From Dermatemys mawii (Eukaryota > Chordata > Testudines > Dermatemydidae): a stretch of DNA of 64,000 bases. Below are positions 39,981-45,936 of the stretch, piece by piece. The translations under genes and the position numbers were made by a program. The notes under the pieces were generated by a model. That model worked only from the letters and a program-made list of their open reading frames with translations, was not told the DNA's origin and did no database searches. The first letter of the stretch is position 1. Each line of letters starts with the position of its first letter. Location: NCBI GenBank assembly GCA_007922305.1, contig ML677342.1:682001-746000 (forward strand), in the 5' to 3' direction.

Positions 39981-42900
39981 ATACACACACACACACAATA
40001 AAAGTGCAGAAGGACAATATTCAGCAATATTGGACATTACTAGGGAATGATTGTGGATAAAATTATAACAATGGGAAGATATATTGTGTCAATGTGAACT
40101 AGTGATGGTAACAGACCAAAATGCAGGTTTGCATCATATTAACCTTTATGGATATGGCTCTACCAAATTAACAGCCATGAGAAAAGCATCACAGACTGTG
40201 AAATCTGGTCTCCCACAGTGAAATCTAGCCTTTTGTGTGCTCTTTCCCTATACAATGTAGATTTAATGGGGGGGGGGGGAACTAGTGTTTCTCAAATTGG
40301 GGATCCTGACCCAAAAGGGAGCTGCAGGGGGGCTGCACAGTTATTTTAGGGGTGTGTGGTATTGCCACCCATTTGCGCCGCCTTCAGAGTTGGATGGCCA
40401 GAGAAAGGAGCTTCTAGCCGGCTGCCCAGTTCTGAAGGCAGCACCCAACCACCAAAGCAAGGATGGCAATATTATACCATGCCACCCTTACTTCTGTGCT
40501 GCTGCCTCCAGAGCTAGATGGCCAGAGTGGCAGCTGCTGACGAGGGCCCCGTTCTGCAGGCAGCAGCGCAGAAGTAAGGGTGGCAATACCTAACTATGCC
40601 ATCATTACTTCTGCGCTGCTCTGCCTTCAAAACTGGGTTCCCAACCAGAAGCCAATGCTCTCCAACTGCCCAGCTCTGAAGGCAATGTTGCCATCTGTAG
40701 CAGTACCACCTTTTCACCCCCACAATAAACCTTGTGTAATCCCTCCCACAACTCTTTTTTGGGTCAGTATCCTTACAATTACAACACCATGACACTTCAG
40801 ATTTAAATATATGAAATTTACTATTTTTAATATCTTATGACTGTGAAATTGACCAAAATGGACACTGAATTTGGTAGGGGTCTATTTATGGAAACTGAAA
40901 AATTCAACTACTCTCTATTAAAACTCTATCTTTATAGACTTCCGTAAATGAAAAATAAATCAGTGCTATATACTTTGTTTCATAAGTGCCATAGGTTCAC
41001 AATGGCTTAAAAAAAGAAATTCACTGAGAATATGAACATCTCCATGTAACTTTTGAAAGTATTCAGCAAGCCTACATTTGGTCTTTGAATACCACTGTAT
41101 TTTTGTAATTATAATGGCTTACCATATCAGGGAACAGCAGCTTTGACTCATACCTAACACACTAATAGCAAAGGTAGCACTGGCTAACTTGTGTGTTCAC
41201 TCTGAATTTTTGTAGCTCCTTCTGGGTTACACCCTATTATATTTTCCAAGCTCAAAAGTCCTCTGGCACAAGCAGGTATTTTCTGAAATTACACTATGGC
41301 CCAAATCCCGACACACACCCACACACCACTGTGAGAGTGTAATACCTACATGGCTGAAAAAACAAATGTGATTCTGACCAATACACAGAAGGGCTCTATG
41401 ATGAAGAGAGCAGAAGTACAGCCACTGCCTACATGACTATCATAGAATCTCAGAGTTGGAAGGGACCTCAGGAGATCAACCCCCTGCTCAAAGCAAGACC
41501 ACTCCTCAATTAAATCATCCAACAGATTTTTGCCCCATATCCCTAAACGGTCCCTTCAAGGATTGAACTCATAACCCTGGATTTAGCAGGCCAATGCTCA
41601 AACCACAAGATCCACTCCTACAATTTTCCCTCTCTGCTGCTTCTGCACTCTCTTAGCCTCCTCCTGATCTCCACACTTCTTTATCATAACCAGGAAAGAT
41701 GGCTGTTTCTGAGTTGAGGGCACCCTAGCTTCAGTCCCTCTGCAAATAATGAGTTGGCAACCTTCTTTATTCAGGGCAACCACACTTCTACATAAAAAAT
41801 GTGTAGGGAAATCGCAACCACCTTTACTGAAGGAAACTTGGCTTTAGCCCCATTAAAGGCAATAAGAGATTTTAAATCAGATAAAGCTAAGTGGCAGCTA
41901 CACACATAGCCAATCATCATTAAATGCCAGTGACACCTTTGAAAATTCTAGCATCAAAATGCCAATACAACTGAACAATTTTACAATTATCAGTAAATAC
42001 AGATTTAGCATATCTGTGTATAGAATTACCTGTTAGCTTTATACCAGTCTCCAAATTCAAGCTGTGACAGACTGACAATATCTTGTAATATTCTAAACAA
42101 ACCTTACAGAATTAAAATTAACTTTATTGAATTAAATCTTACCAAATTAGGTTTAATACCTTTTGAGGTACATTGTTTTTAAAAAAACAACAACTGTGCA
42201 TGTGTTATTGTGGCATTGTATGTATGTTGTCTAGTGGAGGCAGAGGGATCTACTTCCTTCTGATATAGTCCCTTTGAAGCCACTCGCTTGCAGAGCTATG
42301 TGTATACAGGAGAGTCTCATCTTACGCAGGGGTTCCATTCCGCAGTTAGCAAAAACCACTTATAGTGAAACTCTCATGGAGTTGAATGGTGGGCGGAATC
42401 ACCCGCACTACAGATGAAATTTTTAATTTTTTTTTTCTGTTTTTGCCGACCAAGCAAAGCTGAATTTGCACATGTTAACTGCACCTAAGATGCAACTCAC
42501 CTGTATACTAATTCTGACGGGATTATCCAGGGGCCAACAGAAAAAGAATGGATTTCTGGATAAATAGCCTGGTTTTAAATTGGCTATGGGTCGTCTTGAG
42601 CCATCAAATAGACAAAACTCCTGGTCCATGGAGGGCCCCAGTCTTTAAAGTACAGTTGGAAGGACTGGGACTATTGAGGTCTCTTAAGACGAAGGCAGTA
42701 GGTCTCAACCTATTAACCACTGTAGGTCACATATGCAGCTGTGTGTGATGTAGGCTGCATTCACACAATATATATACTACCTGTATGGCCCTGAGGATGT
42801 CACCTGGGCTGCAGCTGTGCGCCGAACGGGCTGTAGGTTCAGAACCACTGGACTAAGGGCTTGTTCTAAGCTGCAGCTGTGATGAACTAGTAATCACAAG

Positions 42901-45809
42901 GAATCCCTTTAGGTGGGGATGGCAGATGAACGATTGCTCCTGCCAGAATCTATATCAGAATTGGGATGAGGTCTGGTAACTTACATGCATGTTAATAAGA
43001 TTTATCTTGTTTGTTTTCAATACATCATCTGTAAAGTTTTTTACCTTTATTCTAAAGTAGGCTTGCACAGAAAGAATTCTGGGGTACTTAAAACTGTAGC
43101 AATTATGCATGTTAACCATCTCTGAAAAGAAACAAATAGGTATTCCTTGGACAACCTGTCTGTGCTGGAACAACACAGCGAAAGCAAGGAACTGTGTAGC
43201 TTGGAGATACCCTAGTCAAAAGGTAGAGAGGTGGGGGTCCCCAAGAACGGTAACAGACAAGGGAGCTGGCAGCCTGAGAATGGTGTCCTTGCTGGATCAC
43301 TGAGGGGAAACATGAGTGCAGTTGCCCTGAACTATGACTACAGCATACAGGCATGCTTTAGTCTCTTCCATCTTAAAAAACCCCAAACAAATATCCTTAA
43401 CCTCATATATCTATAAACTCCTTGAATGCTCTTATCTATAATCAGCTTCTGGAGTTCCACTCCTCCAGTTCCACCCTAGACCTTTTTCAGTCTGGCTTCT
43501 GCCCCTTATTTCACTAAAATGGTTCTCACCAAATGCCCTTTTTCTAGGTAAAGTTCAGAACCAGTACTCCATCCTCATCCTCCTTGACTTGTCTGCTACC
43601 TTTGACGCAGTCTTGAAATCTTGTCCTTGCTTGGCTTCTGTGAGTCTCTGCTCCCCTGATTCTCTAACTACTCCTTCAGCATGTCCTCTGGAGGATTCTC
43701 ATCCCCTGTAACTTTATGTGGAGGCTCCACCCTAGGTTCTGATCTCTTCTCCTTCTGCACTGTATCTCTGGGTAATCTCATTCACAAACACAAATTCAAC
43801 CACTATCTTTATGCCGATAACTCACAAATCTGCCTCTCAACTCCAGATGTGTCCCCTTCTGTCCAAACTAAAACCATGACCTGCCTCCTGGGGATAATCC
43901 TGTGGATTTCTAGCTGCCCACTCAAGCTAAACATGGCTAAAATAAAGCTTCTAATCTAATCTCCCTTCCCTACTACTTTTTTTCTCAATCACTGTAGGTA
44001 AAACCATCACTCTTCTTGTCATTCGGGCCTGTAACATGGGTGTCATCTTCAACTCTGACCTTTCTCTAGGCTTCATATCCAGGCTACATCTCAGTCTTAC
44101 CAATTCTTTATGCACCTTATCTCTAAGATATGGCCGTTCTTATCCATCCACACAGCCAAAGCTCTCCTTCAAGCTCTCATCACTCATGTCTCAGTTATTG
44201 GAACACCCTTCTCTCTGGCCTTAGCAAATGCAATCATGCCCTGCTCATATCCATTTAAAACACAGATACTTAGATTTTCCTAGTCCATCACTTCAACCAT
44301 GTCATTCCTCTTTGAATCAAACATAAGCTGCCTGTATTCTCTTTCAAGGTCCCTCATGGCCTAACCCTACCCTGTTTTCTCTCATTCACCAGTGACATGT
44401 CAATGCTCTCCTCCAATCATTCCATGATGCCAGATTCCACTGCCTGATTGCCCATCTTTTCTCCCATGCTGCCCCACTACTTGGAAGATGCCCTCTTTAA
44501 ATATTCGCAAACCTACCTCATTATTCACCTTCAAATCCTTTGCCAAAATTCTCTGTTGCCTATGAAAAACTTAAGTTAGGCTGCTAATGTACAAAGTCCA
44601 CTGCCTACCATGCTGATCTATACCTCTCATTGTTTACTTGAACTCTCCCATCTCTTTGACTTATCTTTATGCTTAGATCATAGTCCGTACCTCAAGAGGC
44701 TTATCTTTGTTGTGTGTTTGTACAGCACCTAGTATAATGTGATCCTCCTAAGGGCCCCTAAACACTATGGTAATACAAATTATTAGTAAATGCTTCAGTA
44801 TATATGACAAGTATGATGAAAAGAAAATAGGATGATAATGCTTGAAATGATTACCATATCAAAAATTGCAAAACTTATGTCCACAACACCATAAAGCCTT
44901 TCCAGGAAGCCCTACATCAAAAACATCTTACAATATAGAGGTCTCATCTTGAAAACCTTTAATTGCTTGAGTAAGGATTTTCAGAATCAGGCCATAGGTA
45001 TGAAAAGAACAAAGGAGTAAAACTGGGGTCTAGAGTCAATAAAAAGGCAGAGGTGAAGGGTTTTTCTTTTGGCCGCAGGGGTTGCTGTACAGGCAGAAGT
45101 TTGCAGTCTGTGAGTGAAAGTTTAGTCTGAAGTTTAGCGTCAGAATTGTAAGCTACCAAAAGCAAGTATTCCAATACTTTGTGTTCTCTTTCTAATAAAT
45201 AACTTGTGACTTCTCAGTCTTAACTGTTACCCTACAAAAAGATAATTGTTGGTTAAAGTAACAAGACTTACTGATTTCAGTCAAACAAGGGGAAGCAATA
45301 AGCTGAGAGGAAGCAAATCCAAGCTTGATCAAAAGTCTTCTTTATTAGCAAAGATAAGAACAACTATGAAACAAGGTTAACAACCTTATCTGTTCACTAA
45401 CTGATACAGTTAAAGAAGACACCACAATTTGTTACTCACCCGCTGCACAAGCTGCTAAGAACTTTTCACTCTTGGAAAGCTGTTTTGCTATAAGATGTGT
45501 GCAATTTCTGTATTGCTAACAAAAGAAAAACAGAGTATCATTGAAAATGACACTTTTTTTAGTTTAGTTTTTTGAGCTACTAGCACAGACTTTAGGTGGA
45601 TGATGGTCTAGACTTTATAGCTGTAGACTTCCATCTTACCTGCTGCTTCCTTTTGTTCCTTCTGTGAATTTAATGAAATGAAGATATATGCTCACCTCAG
45701 TATCAATAAAAACACAATCCAGAGTAAGTAGTAATTCAACTATAGCCTCCTTTTCTTGTTTCTTAAATCCAGTTAGTTGTATTCTCCGTTTTCGGACAGC
45801 ACTTGCCAT
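2101..45809 (-). CDS. SLF1: SLF1, SMC5-SMC6 complex localization factor 1 (16 coding exons, 3' end outside window)
   Basis: Nuclear DNA-repair scaffold: known SLF1 binds RAD18 through its BRCT domains and, with SLF2, brings the SMC5/6 complex to damaged DNA. Coding exons on the minus strand, in transcript order: 45809-45696, 45515-45440, 38768-38525, 35017-34855, 27828-27694, 26413-26360, 25011-24853, 23522-23356, 22573-22436, 21668-21503, 13272-13125, 8228-8092, 5676-5507, 4915-4782, 2797-2705, 2283-2101. Every junction is AG/GT and all phases agree, giving 2281 nt without a stop. Order of domains: BRCT 1 (about residues 8-80), BRCT 2 (about 115-199), a short linker (200-262), a helical middle (263-620), and ankyrin repeats from about 668. 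The identification rests on residue-by-residue similarity to human SLF1 as I remember it. The C-terminal part after the motif LLLQHGG is not in the window. The middle linker is much shorter than in human (see findings). Confidence 0.95.
2705..2797 (-). CDS. SLF1: SLF1 coding exon 15, ankyrin repeat 1
   Basis: 93 nt. Peptide (G)[20 protein letters not shown] then PGTDINVK, a standard ankyrin repeat (G.TALH.A...N...I..LL..G.DIN). Acceptor GTGGTAG, donor GTAAGC. Phase two bases in, one base out. Confidence 0.97.
2798..4781. other. SLF1 intron with simple repeats
   Basis: AT-rich intron. Contains an adjoining T run and A run near 2940-2970 and a GA-rich stretch near 3358-3375. No recognised transposon or exon. 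Confidence 0.6.
4782..4915 (-). CDS. SLF1: SLF1 coding exon 14, start of ankyrin region
   Basis: 134 nt. Its first base completes a proline codon, then [38 protein letters not shown] and the first base of the ankyrin glycine. Acceptor TTTCCTTTTAG, donor GTATTC. The NIKG end leads into the first ankyrin repeat. Confidence 0.94.
5077..5170 (-). mobile_element. Penelope-like/SINE-type 3' tail fragment, reverse
   Basis: Reads in reverse the tail GTTAGTCTTTAAGGTGCCA, also seen at 48080-48120, 49261-49330 and 59170-59205. A 5'-truncated copy inside an SLF1 intron, without clear target duplication. Confidence 0.7.
5507..5676 (-). CDS. SLF1: SLF1 coding exon 13
   Basis: 170 nt, phase 0 in, two bases out. 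Reads [20 protein letters not shown], a lysine-rich stretch KKKKIGQ, then [19 protein letters not shown]. Acceptor TTTTTGCAACAG, donor GTAAGT. The basic stretch may serve as a nuclear signal (inference). Confidence 0.95.
6285..7345 (+). mobile_element. CR1 LINE, 3' part of reverse transcriptase plus 3' UTR
   Basis: The plus-strand frame within 6118-6915 reads [33 protein letters not shown] and [17 protein letters not shown], all typical of the CR1 reverse transcriptase end. The catalytic FADD is changed to FADT, so this copy is dead. The 3' UTR (GAGGTTTTTAAGGTCAGGCT) follows to about 7345. 5'-truncated, as usual for CR1. It lies antisense to SLF1 in its intron. The first 165 bases of the open frame (6118-6284) are not recognisably CR1. 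Confidence 0.88.
7346..8091. other. SLF1 intron, nothing recognised
   Basis: No exon or repeat family recognised between the CR1 copy and SLF1 exon 12. Confidence 0.5.
8092..8228 (-). CDS. SLF1: SLF1 coding exon 12
   Basis: 137 nt, two bases complete an alanine codon, then [20 protein letters not shown] and [10 protein letters not shown]. The block [15 protein letters not shown] is typical of SLF1. Acceptor GACTTTTCAG, donor GTAAGT. Ends in phase 0. Confidence 0.95.
8996..9090. mobile_element. DNA-transposon MITE fragment
   Basis: AGGGTACGTCTACACGGTGA followed by an A run and a stretch with CAGTTGACTCGGG. The start resembles the GTCTACAC-type ends seen at 45937 and 25685. Only one end is visible. 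Confidence 0.4.
9091..9870. other. SLF1 intron, nothing recognised
   Basis: Small open frames on both strands show no known domain. No clear repeat ends. Confidence 0.45.
9871..10200. mobile_element. Inverted-repeat terminal unit, DIRS-like
   Basis: Two inverted copies of an end sequence: TACAGTAACTGTGGT (9882-9896) and ACCACAGTTACTGTA (10172-10186), with further partial pairing outward and inward (TTTTTCTGAGAT against GTCTCAAAGAA). The unit resembles the inverted terminal parts of DIRS-type retroelements. The family call is inference. Confidence 0.45.
10201..12230. mobile_element. Degenerate retroelement-derived region (possibly DIRS-like), interrupted by a MITE
   Basis: Sequence after the inverted unit (for example CCCAAGTAGCTGCCCGACAA near 10368) looks like old high-copy retroelement DNA. 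No frame longer than about 100 codons and no clear reverse transcriptase. The hAT MITE at 10582-10757 sits inside it, so the host repeat is older. Family assignment is weak. Confidence 0.35.
10582..10757. mobile_element. hAT-type MITE, 176 bp, perfect target duplication
   Basis: Ends CAGCGGTGTCCAAT and ATTGGACACCACTG, with inverted pairing going on for nearly 40 bp (GCTACTAGCCA against TGGCTAGTATC). Flanked on both sides by ATCTAGGG (10574-10581 and 10758-10765), a perfect 8-bp duplication. Confidence 0.93.
12245..12880 (+). mobile_element. CR1/L3-type LINE 3' end
   Basis: Plus-strand blocks CAAAAAAGGGCTACTAGGAT, AACTGGTCATCAGTAAG, GAAGTTCTGGAATA and CTGAGCTTGATAAGTTTATG follow the order of an L3-type CR1 end. 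The stretch to 12880 (GGCAGAGACCCTAG, CCTTCCTCTGCAGCTG) matches its 3' UTR. Related to the piece at 49975. Confidence 0.75.
13125..13272 (-). CDS. SLF1: SLF1 coding exon 11
   Basis: 148 nt, phase 0 in, one base out. Reads [20 protein letters not shown] then [20 protein letters not shown] and NYIAISCD. Acceptor CTGTTTTAG, donor GTGAGT. The upstream intron (13273-21502) is 8.2 kb and full of repeats. Confidence 0.95.
13273..14335. other. SLF1 intron, nothing recognised
   Basis: No repeat ends or exon found. Confidence 0.5.
14336..14562. mobile_element. hAT-type MITE, 227 bp, GC-rich
   Basis: Ends CAGGGGTTTTCAGACTTTT and CAGTTTGATGACCAGTG, flanked by TGTTAGTT (14328-14335) and TGTTAGTG (14563-14570), 7 of 8 equal. 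Same family, opposite direction, as 25136-25371 (shared AGCAGAAGCTTC..CTTTC core). The overlapping open frames here are shadows of the GC-rich repeat. Confidence 0.88.
15064..15240. mobile_element. Degenerate hAT MITE end
   Basis: CAGTGGTGCACAAACTTTTCC resembles the CAGGGGTGGGCAAACT-type end of the hAT copies in this window, followed by GC-rich filler. No matching right end found. Confidence 0.35.
15241..15320. repeat. MIR/CORE-SINE-like fragment
   Basis: Contains GTGATTTGCCCAAGGTCACA (15280-15299), the best-kept block of MIR-type SINEs seen in reverse. Short and old. Confidence 0.5.
15321..16990. other. SLF1 intron with a short imperfect tandem repeat
   Basis: Mostly unassigned AT-rich DNA. 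At 16131-16248 a block (GTCTCAGTTAA, CACATTAAATATAGAATTTACTATCATGCA) is repeated with a partial unit between. No exon seen. Confidence 0.5.
16131..16248. repeat. Imperfect tandem duplication
   Basis: CACATTAAATATAGAATTTA (16149-16168) recurs as AACATTAAATATGAAATTTA (16216-16235), each followed by CTATCATGCA, with a shortened unit between (GTCTCAGTTAATTTCCACAT). Probably replication slippage. Confidence 0.75.
17000..18190 (-). mobile_element. DIRS-like retroelement fragment with gag-type frame
   Basis: GC-richer block in an AT-rich intron. The minus-strand frame 18131-17775 reads [49 protein letters not shown]. The pattern HD.CL.CLGE.H...C..C..F is like the gag-type protein of vertebrate DIRS elements (from memory); here the second cysteine pair is reduced. 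The 123-residue frame at 17778-17407 may be a decayed continuation. No reverse transcriptase or recombinase is present. Confidence 0.5.
18247..18906. mobile_element. Solo LTR of an endogenous retrovirus-like element, about 660 bp
   Basis: Starts TGTGAC and ends GTCACA, a perfect 6-bp inverted end with TG..CA limits, flanked on both sides by CTAC (18243-18246 and 18907-18910). Contains a TATA-like AGATAAAAACC near 18460. No internal retroviral genes adjoin it, so it is most likely a solo LTR left by recombination. Family unknown. Confidence 0.6.
18911..20302. other. SLF1 intron, nothing firmly recognised
   Basis: The stretch 19440-19890 is richer in GC than its surroundings and may be an old repeat, but I see no ends or domain. 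Confidence 0.4.
20303..20499. mobile_element. Inverted-repeat MITE, 197 bp
   Basis: Ends GGGTGCCCACATTTAAGCTC and AGCCTAAATGTGGGCACCT are inverted copies with one or two differences. No clear target duplication; class unknown. Confidence 0.7.
20500..21502. other. SLF1 intron end with long T run
   Basis: Unassigned; a 22-base T run occurs at 21460-21481, just past the SLF1 exon 10 donor. Confidence 0.5.
21503..21668 (-). CDS. SLF1: SLF1 coding exon 10
   Basis: 166 nt. Contains [11 protein letters not shown] and [10 protein letters not shown], both close to human SLF1. Acceptor TTCTTCTATAG, donor GTGAGT. Ends in phase 0. A run of 22 T (21460-21481) lies just past the donor, inside the intron. 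Confidence 0.95.
21669..22435. other. SLF1 intron, nothing recognised
   Basis: AT-rich, with an A run near 21907-21917. No exon or repeat family seen. Confidence 0.6.
22436..22573 (-). CDS. SLF1: SLF1 coding exon 9
   Basis: 138 nt, completes an arginine codon, then [20 protein letters not shown] and [18 protein letters not shown]. The LLKFFFNL block is shared with human. Acceptor ATTTTTCAG, donor GTAAGT. Confidence 0.94.
22821..23306. mobile_element. Long inverted-repeat (foldback) element, 486 bp
   Basis: Left arm 22821-22922 and right arm 23207-23306 are inverted copies about 100 bp long and roughly 85 percent alike by eye. Shared blocks include AGATTAAAAACATAAA, GAAGAAAG and GAGGGCCA.TGCA. 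The arms enclose 284 bp of AT-rich DNA. No transposase. It fills most of the 783-bp intron between SLF1 exons 8 and 9 and ends 49 bp from the exon 8 donor. Confidence 0.82.
23356..23522 (-). CDS. SLF1: SLF1 coding exon 8
   Basis: 167 nt, phase 0 in, two bases out. Reads [20 protein letters not shown], then [20 protein letters not shown] and a CPIC pair. The block PPWKSP..RYYLE is a clear SLF1 signature. Acceptor TTTAAAACAG, donor GTAAGA. The donor lies 49 bp from the arm of a large inverted-repeat element in the next intron. Confidence 0.96.
23523..24852. other. SLF1 intron, nothing recognised
   Basis: AT-rich. Open frames near 23780-24099 on both strands show no known domain. Confidence 0.55.
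24853..25011 (-). CDS. SLF1: SLF1 coding exon 7
   Basis: 159 nt, 53 codons, phase 0. Reads [36 protein letters not shown] and [17 protein letters not shown]. The EGHFF and IPPV blocks match human SLF1. Acceptor CATTCCTAG, donor GTGAGA. Predicted alpha-helical, no membrane segment. Confidence 0.95.
25136..25371. mobile_element. hAT-type MITE, GC-rich, about 236 bp
   Basis: Ends AGTGGTCTTCAAACTGGGG and AAAGTTTGAAGACCCCTG. Same family as 14336-14562, in reverse. Core has AGAAAGCGGAAGCTTCTGCT, a local hairpin. The 79-residue frame over it is a shadow. Confidence 0.8.
25685..26070. mobile_element. DNA-transposon MITE, about 386 bp
   Basis: Starts TAAGGTCTCATCTACATAGG and ends AGTACAGACAAACCCTAAGG, an imperfect inverted pair of the AGGGTNTGTCTACAC type common in this window. 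Older than the hAT copies. No frame of note. Confidence 0.5.
26360..26413 (-). CDS. SLF1: SLF1 coding exon 6, linker
   Basis: Small 54-nt exon, 18 codons ([18 protein letters not shown]), phase 0 on both sides, acceptor TTTTGCAG, donor GTAAGT. It is weakly conserved but sits where the human protein has its R-x-D-K-Q stretch just before VKN. Too short to be seen as an open frame by itself. Confidence 0.8.
26893..26945. repeat. Short tandem duplication in SLF1 intron
   Basis: AATGTACTGCATAATAATAA occurs twice in a row (starts about 26897 and 26923). Slippage product. The rest of the intron 26414-27693 holds nothing recognised. Confidence 0.8.
27694..27828 (-). CDS. SLF1: SLF1 coding exon 5, linker
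   Basis: 135 nt, 45 codons, phase 0 at both ends. The peptide starts [20 protein letters not shown] and ends [13 protein letters not shown]. The last motif is of the kind repeated several times in the human protein (a hydrophobic L..H.Y..Q pattern); here it occurs once. Acceptor CTTCACAG, donor GTAAGA. Confidence 0.88.
27990..28266. mobile_element. DNA-transposon MITE, GTCTACAC-end family
   Basis: Shares TTTATCGCGTCTCGTCAGGA, GACTCCGGAACTCCAGCT and ACGGCAGGTAAGTCG with the copy at 45937-46381. Left end GGCTTGTCTTCA, right end GTGAAGACCAGCCC. Rich in CpG for its setting. Confidence 0.8.
28493..29145. mobile_element. hAT-type element, 653 bp, GC-rich, perfect target duplication
   Basis: Ends CAGGGGTGGACAAACTTTTTGG and TGTCCACCCCTG, flanked on both sides by GTTTAAAG (28485-28492 and 29146-29153). 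Carries an inner hairpin: GAAGCTCCCATTGGCC and GGCCAATGGGAGCTTC separated by 16 bp. Long open frames lie on both strands (219 residues minus, 169 plus). They lack known domains and reflect GC-rich, stop-poor sequence, so I do not call a gene. Confidence 0.92.
29662..29890 (-). mobile_element. L3-type CR1 LINE fragment, reverse
   Basis: GTCACAGCATCACGCTGGAA, GCTCATGCTGAGTTACTTGT and CAGAGTCACTGCTTTCCAAG follow an L3-type CR1 read in antisense, coding in reverse for the region just past the reverse transcriptase core. Confidence 0.65.
29891..31238. other. SLF1 intron, unassigned, perhaps old LTR material
   Basis: A GC-richer block from about 29945 to 30700 begins TGTAACAGAGTGG, which is LTR-like, but no matching end was found. 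Nothing recognised in 30850-31238. Confidence 0.35.
31239..31424. mobile_element. hAT-type MITE, 186 bp
   Basis: Ends CAGAGGTGGGCAAACTATGG and AGTTTGCCCGCCCCTG. Flanks TTCTAGCA (31231-31238) and TTCTACCA (31425-31432), 7 of 8 equal. Confidence 0.9.
31425..32480. other. SLF1 intron, mostly unassigned
   Basis: Near 32334-32430 a piece (AAAATCCACAGCCCTAAG, ACTGACTTAACCCCCAA) resembles another GTCTACAC-end MITE. Otherwise nothing recognised. Confidence 0.4.
32481..33124. mobile_element. hAT-type element, 644 bp, C-rich interior
   Basis: Ends AAGGGGTGGGCAAACTTTTT and AGTTTGCCCACCCCTG. Flanks TCCTACAG (32473-32480) and TCCAACAG (33125-33132), 7 of 8 equal. Interior is C-rich with many CCCCCTG and CCCTGACC steps, as in the copy at 51567. 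No coding content. Confidence 0.9.
33133..34854. other. SLF1 intron, unassigned
   Basis: Pyrimidine-rich stretch 33780-34050 gives open frames without domains. At 34060-34230 the words GGTTACAAAGCTTGCAAA and variants recur irregularly. May be old LTR DNA; ends not found. Confidence 0.4.
34855..35017 (-). CDS. SLF1: SLF1 coding exon 4, BRCT 2
   Basis: 163 nt, completes an arginine codon, then 54 codons: [29 protein letters not shown] and [15 protein letters not shown], the end of BRCT 2. Acceptor TTTTTTTAAAG, donor GTAAGT. The chosen acceptor is the only AG that keeps the frame. Ends in phase 0. Confidence 0.95.
35018..36528. other. SLF1 intron, nothing recognised
   Basis: Open frames at 35321-36004 lack known domains. 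No repeat ends found. Confidence 0.45.
36529..36888. mobile_element. hAT-type MITE, 360 bp
   Basis: Ends CAGGAGTGGCTAACCTGTGG and CAGGTTGGCCATCCCTG. Flanks GTCTAGCA and ATCTAGAG share only TCTAG in the middle, so the target duplication is decayed. Confidence 0.75.
37535..37625 (+). mobile_element. L2-type LINE 3' end fragment
   Basis: TTAGAATATAAGCTTTTCAAGGCAGGGACC followed by CTAGTGTAGTGAGG is like the L2-type tail at 44670-44790. The rest of intron 36889-38524 shows nothing recognised. Confidence 0.55.
38525..38768 (-). CDS. SLF1: SLF1 coding exon 3, BRCT 1 end and BRCT 2 start
   Basis: 244 nt. It completes a glycine codon begun in the previous exon, then reads [20 protein letters not shown], with the conserved BRCT tryptophan. 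It goes on through [20 protein letters not shown] to [20 protein letters not shown], the first strand of BRCT 2. Acceptor TTTCTAG, donor GTAGGT. Nearly identical to the human residues I recall, so under strong constraint. Confidence 0.97.
38769..39935. other. SLF1 intron, nothing recognised
   Basis: AT-rich, no exon or repeat ends. Confidence 0.55.
39936..39998. repeat. (CA)n microsatellite
   Basis: About 30 CA units with a few AT interruptions (ACATACACATACAC) near the right side. The minus-strand frame over it is low complexity. Confidence 0.97.
40153..40884. mobile_element. Non-autonomous DNA transposon, 732 bp (copy B), perfect target duplication
   Basis: Ends TATGGCTCTACCAAATT and AATTTGGTAGGGGTCTA, flanked by TTTATGGA on both sides (40145-40152 and 40885-40892). 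Same family as 54348-55045, in reverse. The inner segment 40212-40270 is turned round relative to that copy. The 8-bp duplication suggests the hAT group. Confidence 0.88.
41441..41600 (-). mobile_element. CR1 LINE 3' end, reverse
   Basis: ATAGAATCTCAGAGTTGGAAGGGACCTCAGG and CCCTGCTCAAAGCAAGACCA are the standard CR1 3' end read in antisense. Confidence 0.9.
42309..42420. repeat. Possible MITE fragment
   Basis: AGAGTCTCATCTTACGCAGG and AGTGAAACTCTCATGGAGTT form an imperfect inverted pair. Low certainty; neighbouring 42421-42695 is unassigned. Confidence 0.35.
42696..42850. mobile_element. hAT-Charlie-type MITE, 155 bp
   Basis: Ends CAGTAGGTCTCAACCT and AGGTTCAGAACCACTG. Flanks GACGAAGG (42688-42695) and GACTAAGG (42851-42858), 7 of 8 equal. 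Confidence 0.9.
43390..44790 (+). mobile_element. L2-type LINE, reverse transcriptase part and 3' end, decayed
   Basis: Plus-strand reading across several frames gives [14 protein letters not shown], then [10 protein letters not shown] in place of the catalytic YADD box, a stretch [17 protein letters not shown], and [11 protein letters not shown]. The order matches an L2-clade reverse transcriptase. The 3' end has TTTGTACAGCACCTAGTATA and AATACAAATTATTAGTAAA. Many stops and frameshifts; long dead. Confidence 0.75.
44791..45439. other. SLF1 intron, nothing recognised
   Basis: No exon or repeat ends between the L2-type LINE and SLF1 coding exon 2. Confidence 0.5.
45440..45515 (-). CDS. SLF1: SLF1 coding exon 2, BRCT 1
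   Basis: 76 nt, phase 0 in, one base out. Peptide [20 protein letters not shown] then AACAA, the core of BRCT 1 (CTHLIA is the usual beta-strand followed by the SEKFLAA helix). Acceptor TTTTGTTAG, donor GTGAGT. The upstream intron is only 180 bp. Confidence 0.95.
45696..45809 (-). CDS. SLF1: SLF1 coding exon 1, start codon and BRCT 1 start
   Basis: 38 codons from ATG (45809-45807) to a GAG followed by donor GTGAGC. The peptide carries the BRCT start [17 protein letters not shown]. The acceptor AG sits directly before the ATG, after a run of about 17 T on the minus strand, so little or no leader is encoded in this exon. The human protein also has 38 residues up to this junction (from memory), which supports the start. 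Confidence 0.93.
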
Positions 45810-45936
45810 CTTCAAAAAAAAAAAAAAAAAATGGTTTGGGGGGAAGAAAATGCAAAAATTGTTTGTACGATTGAATTTGAACTTTCTATTCCTTCCACAT
45901 TTTTGGATAAAATTATAGACTTAATATAGCTATATT

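Noticed and set aside
39819..40037. 72-residue minus-strand frame with valine-cysteine repeats
   Set aside because: Translation of the CA microsatellite.
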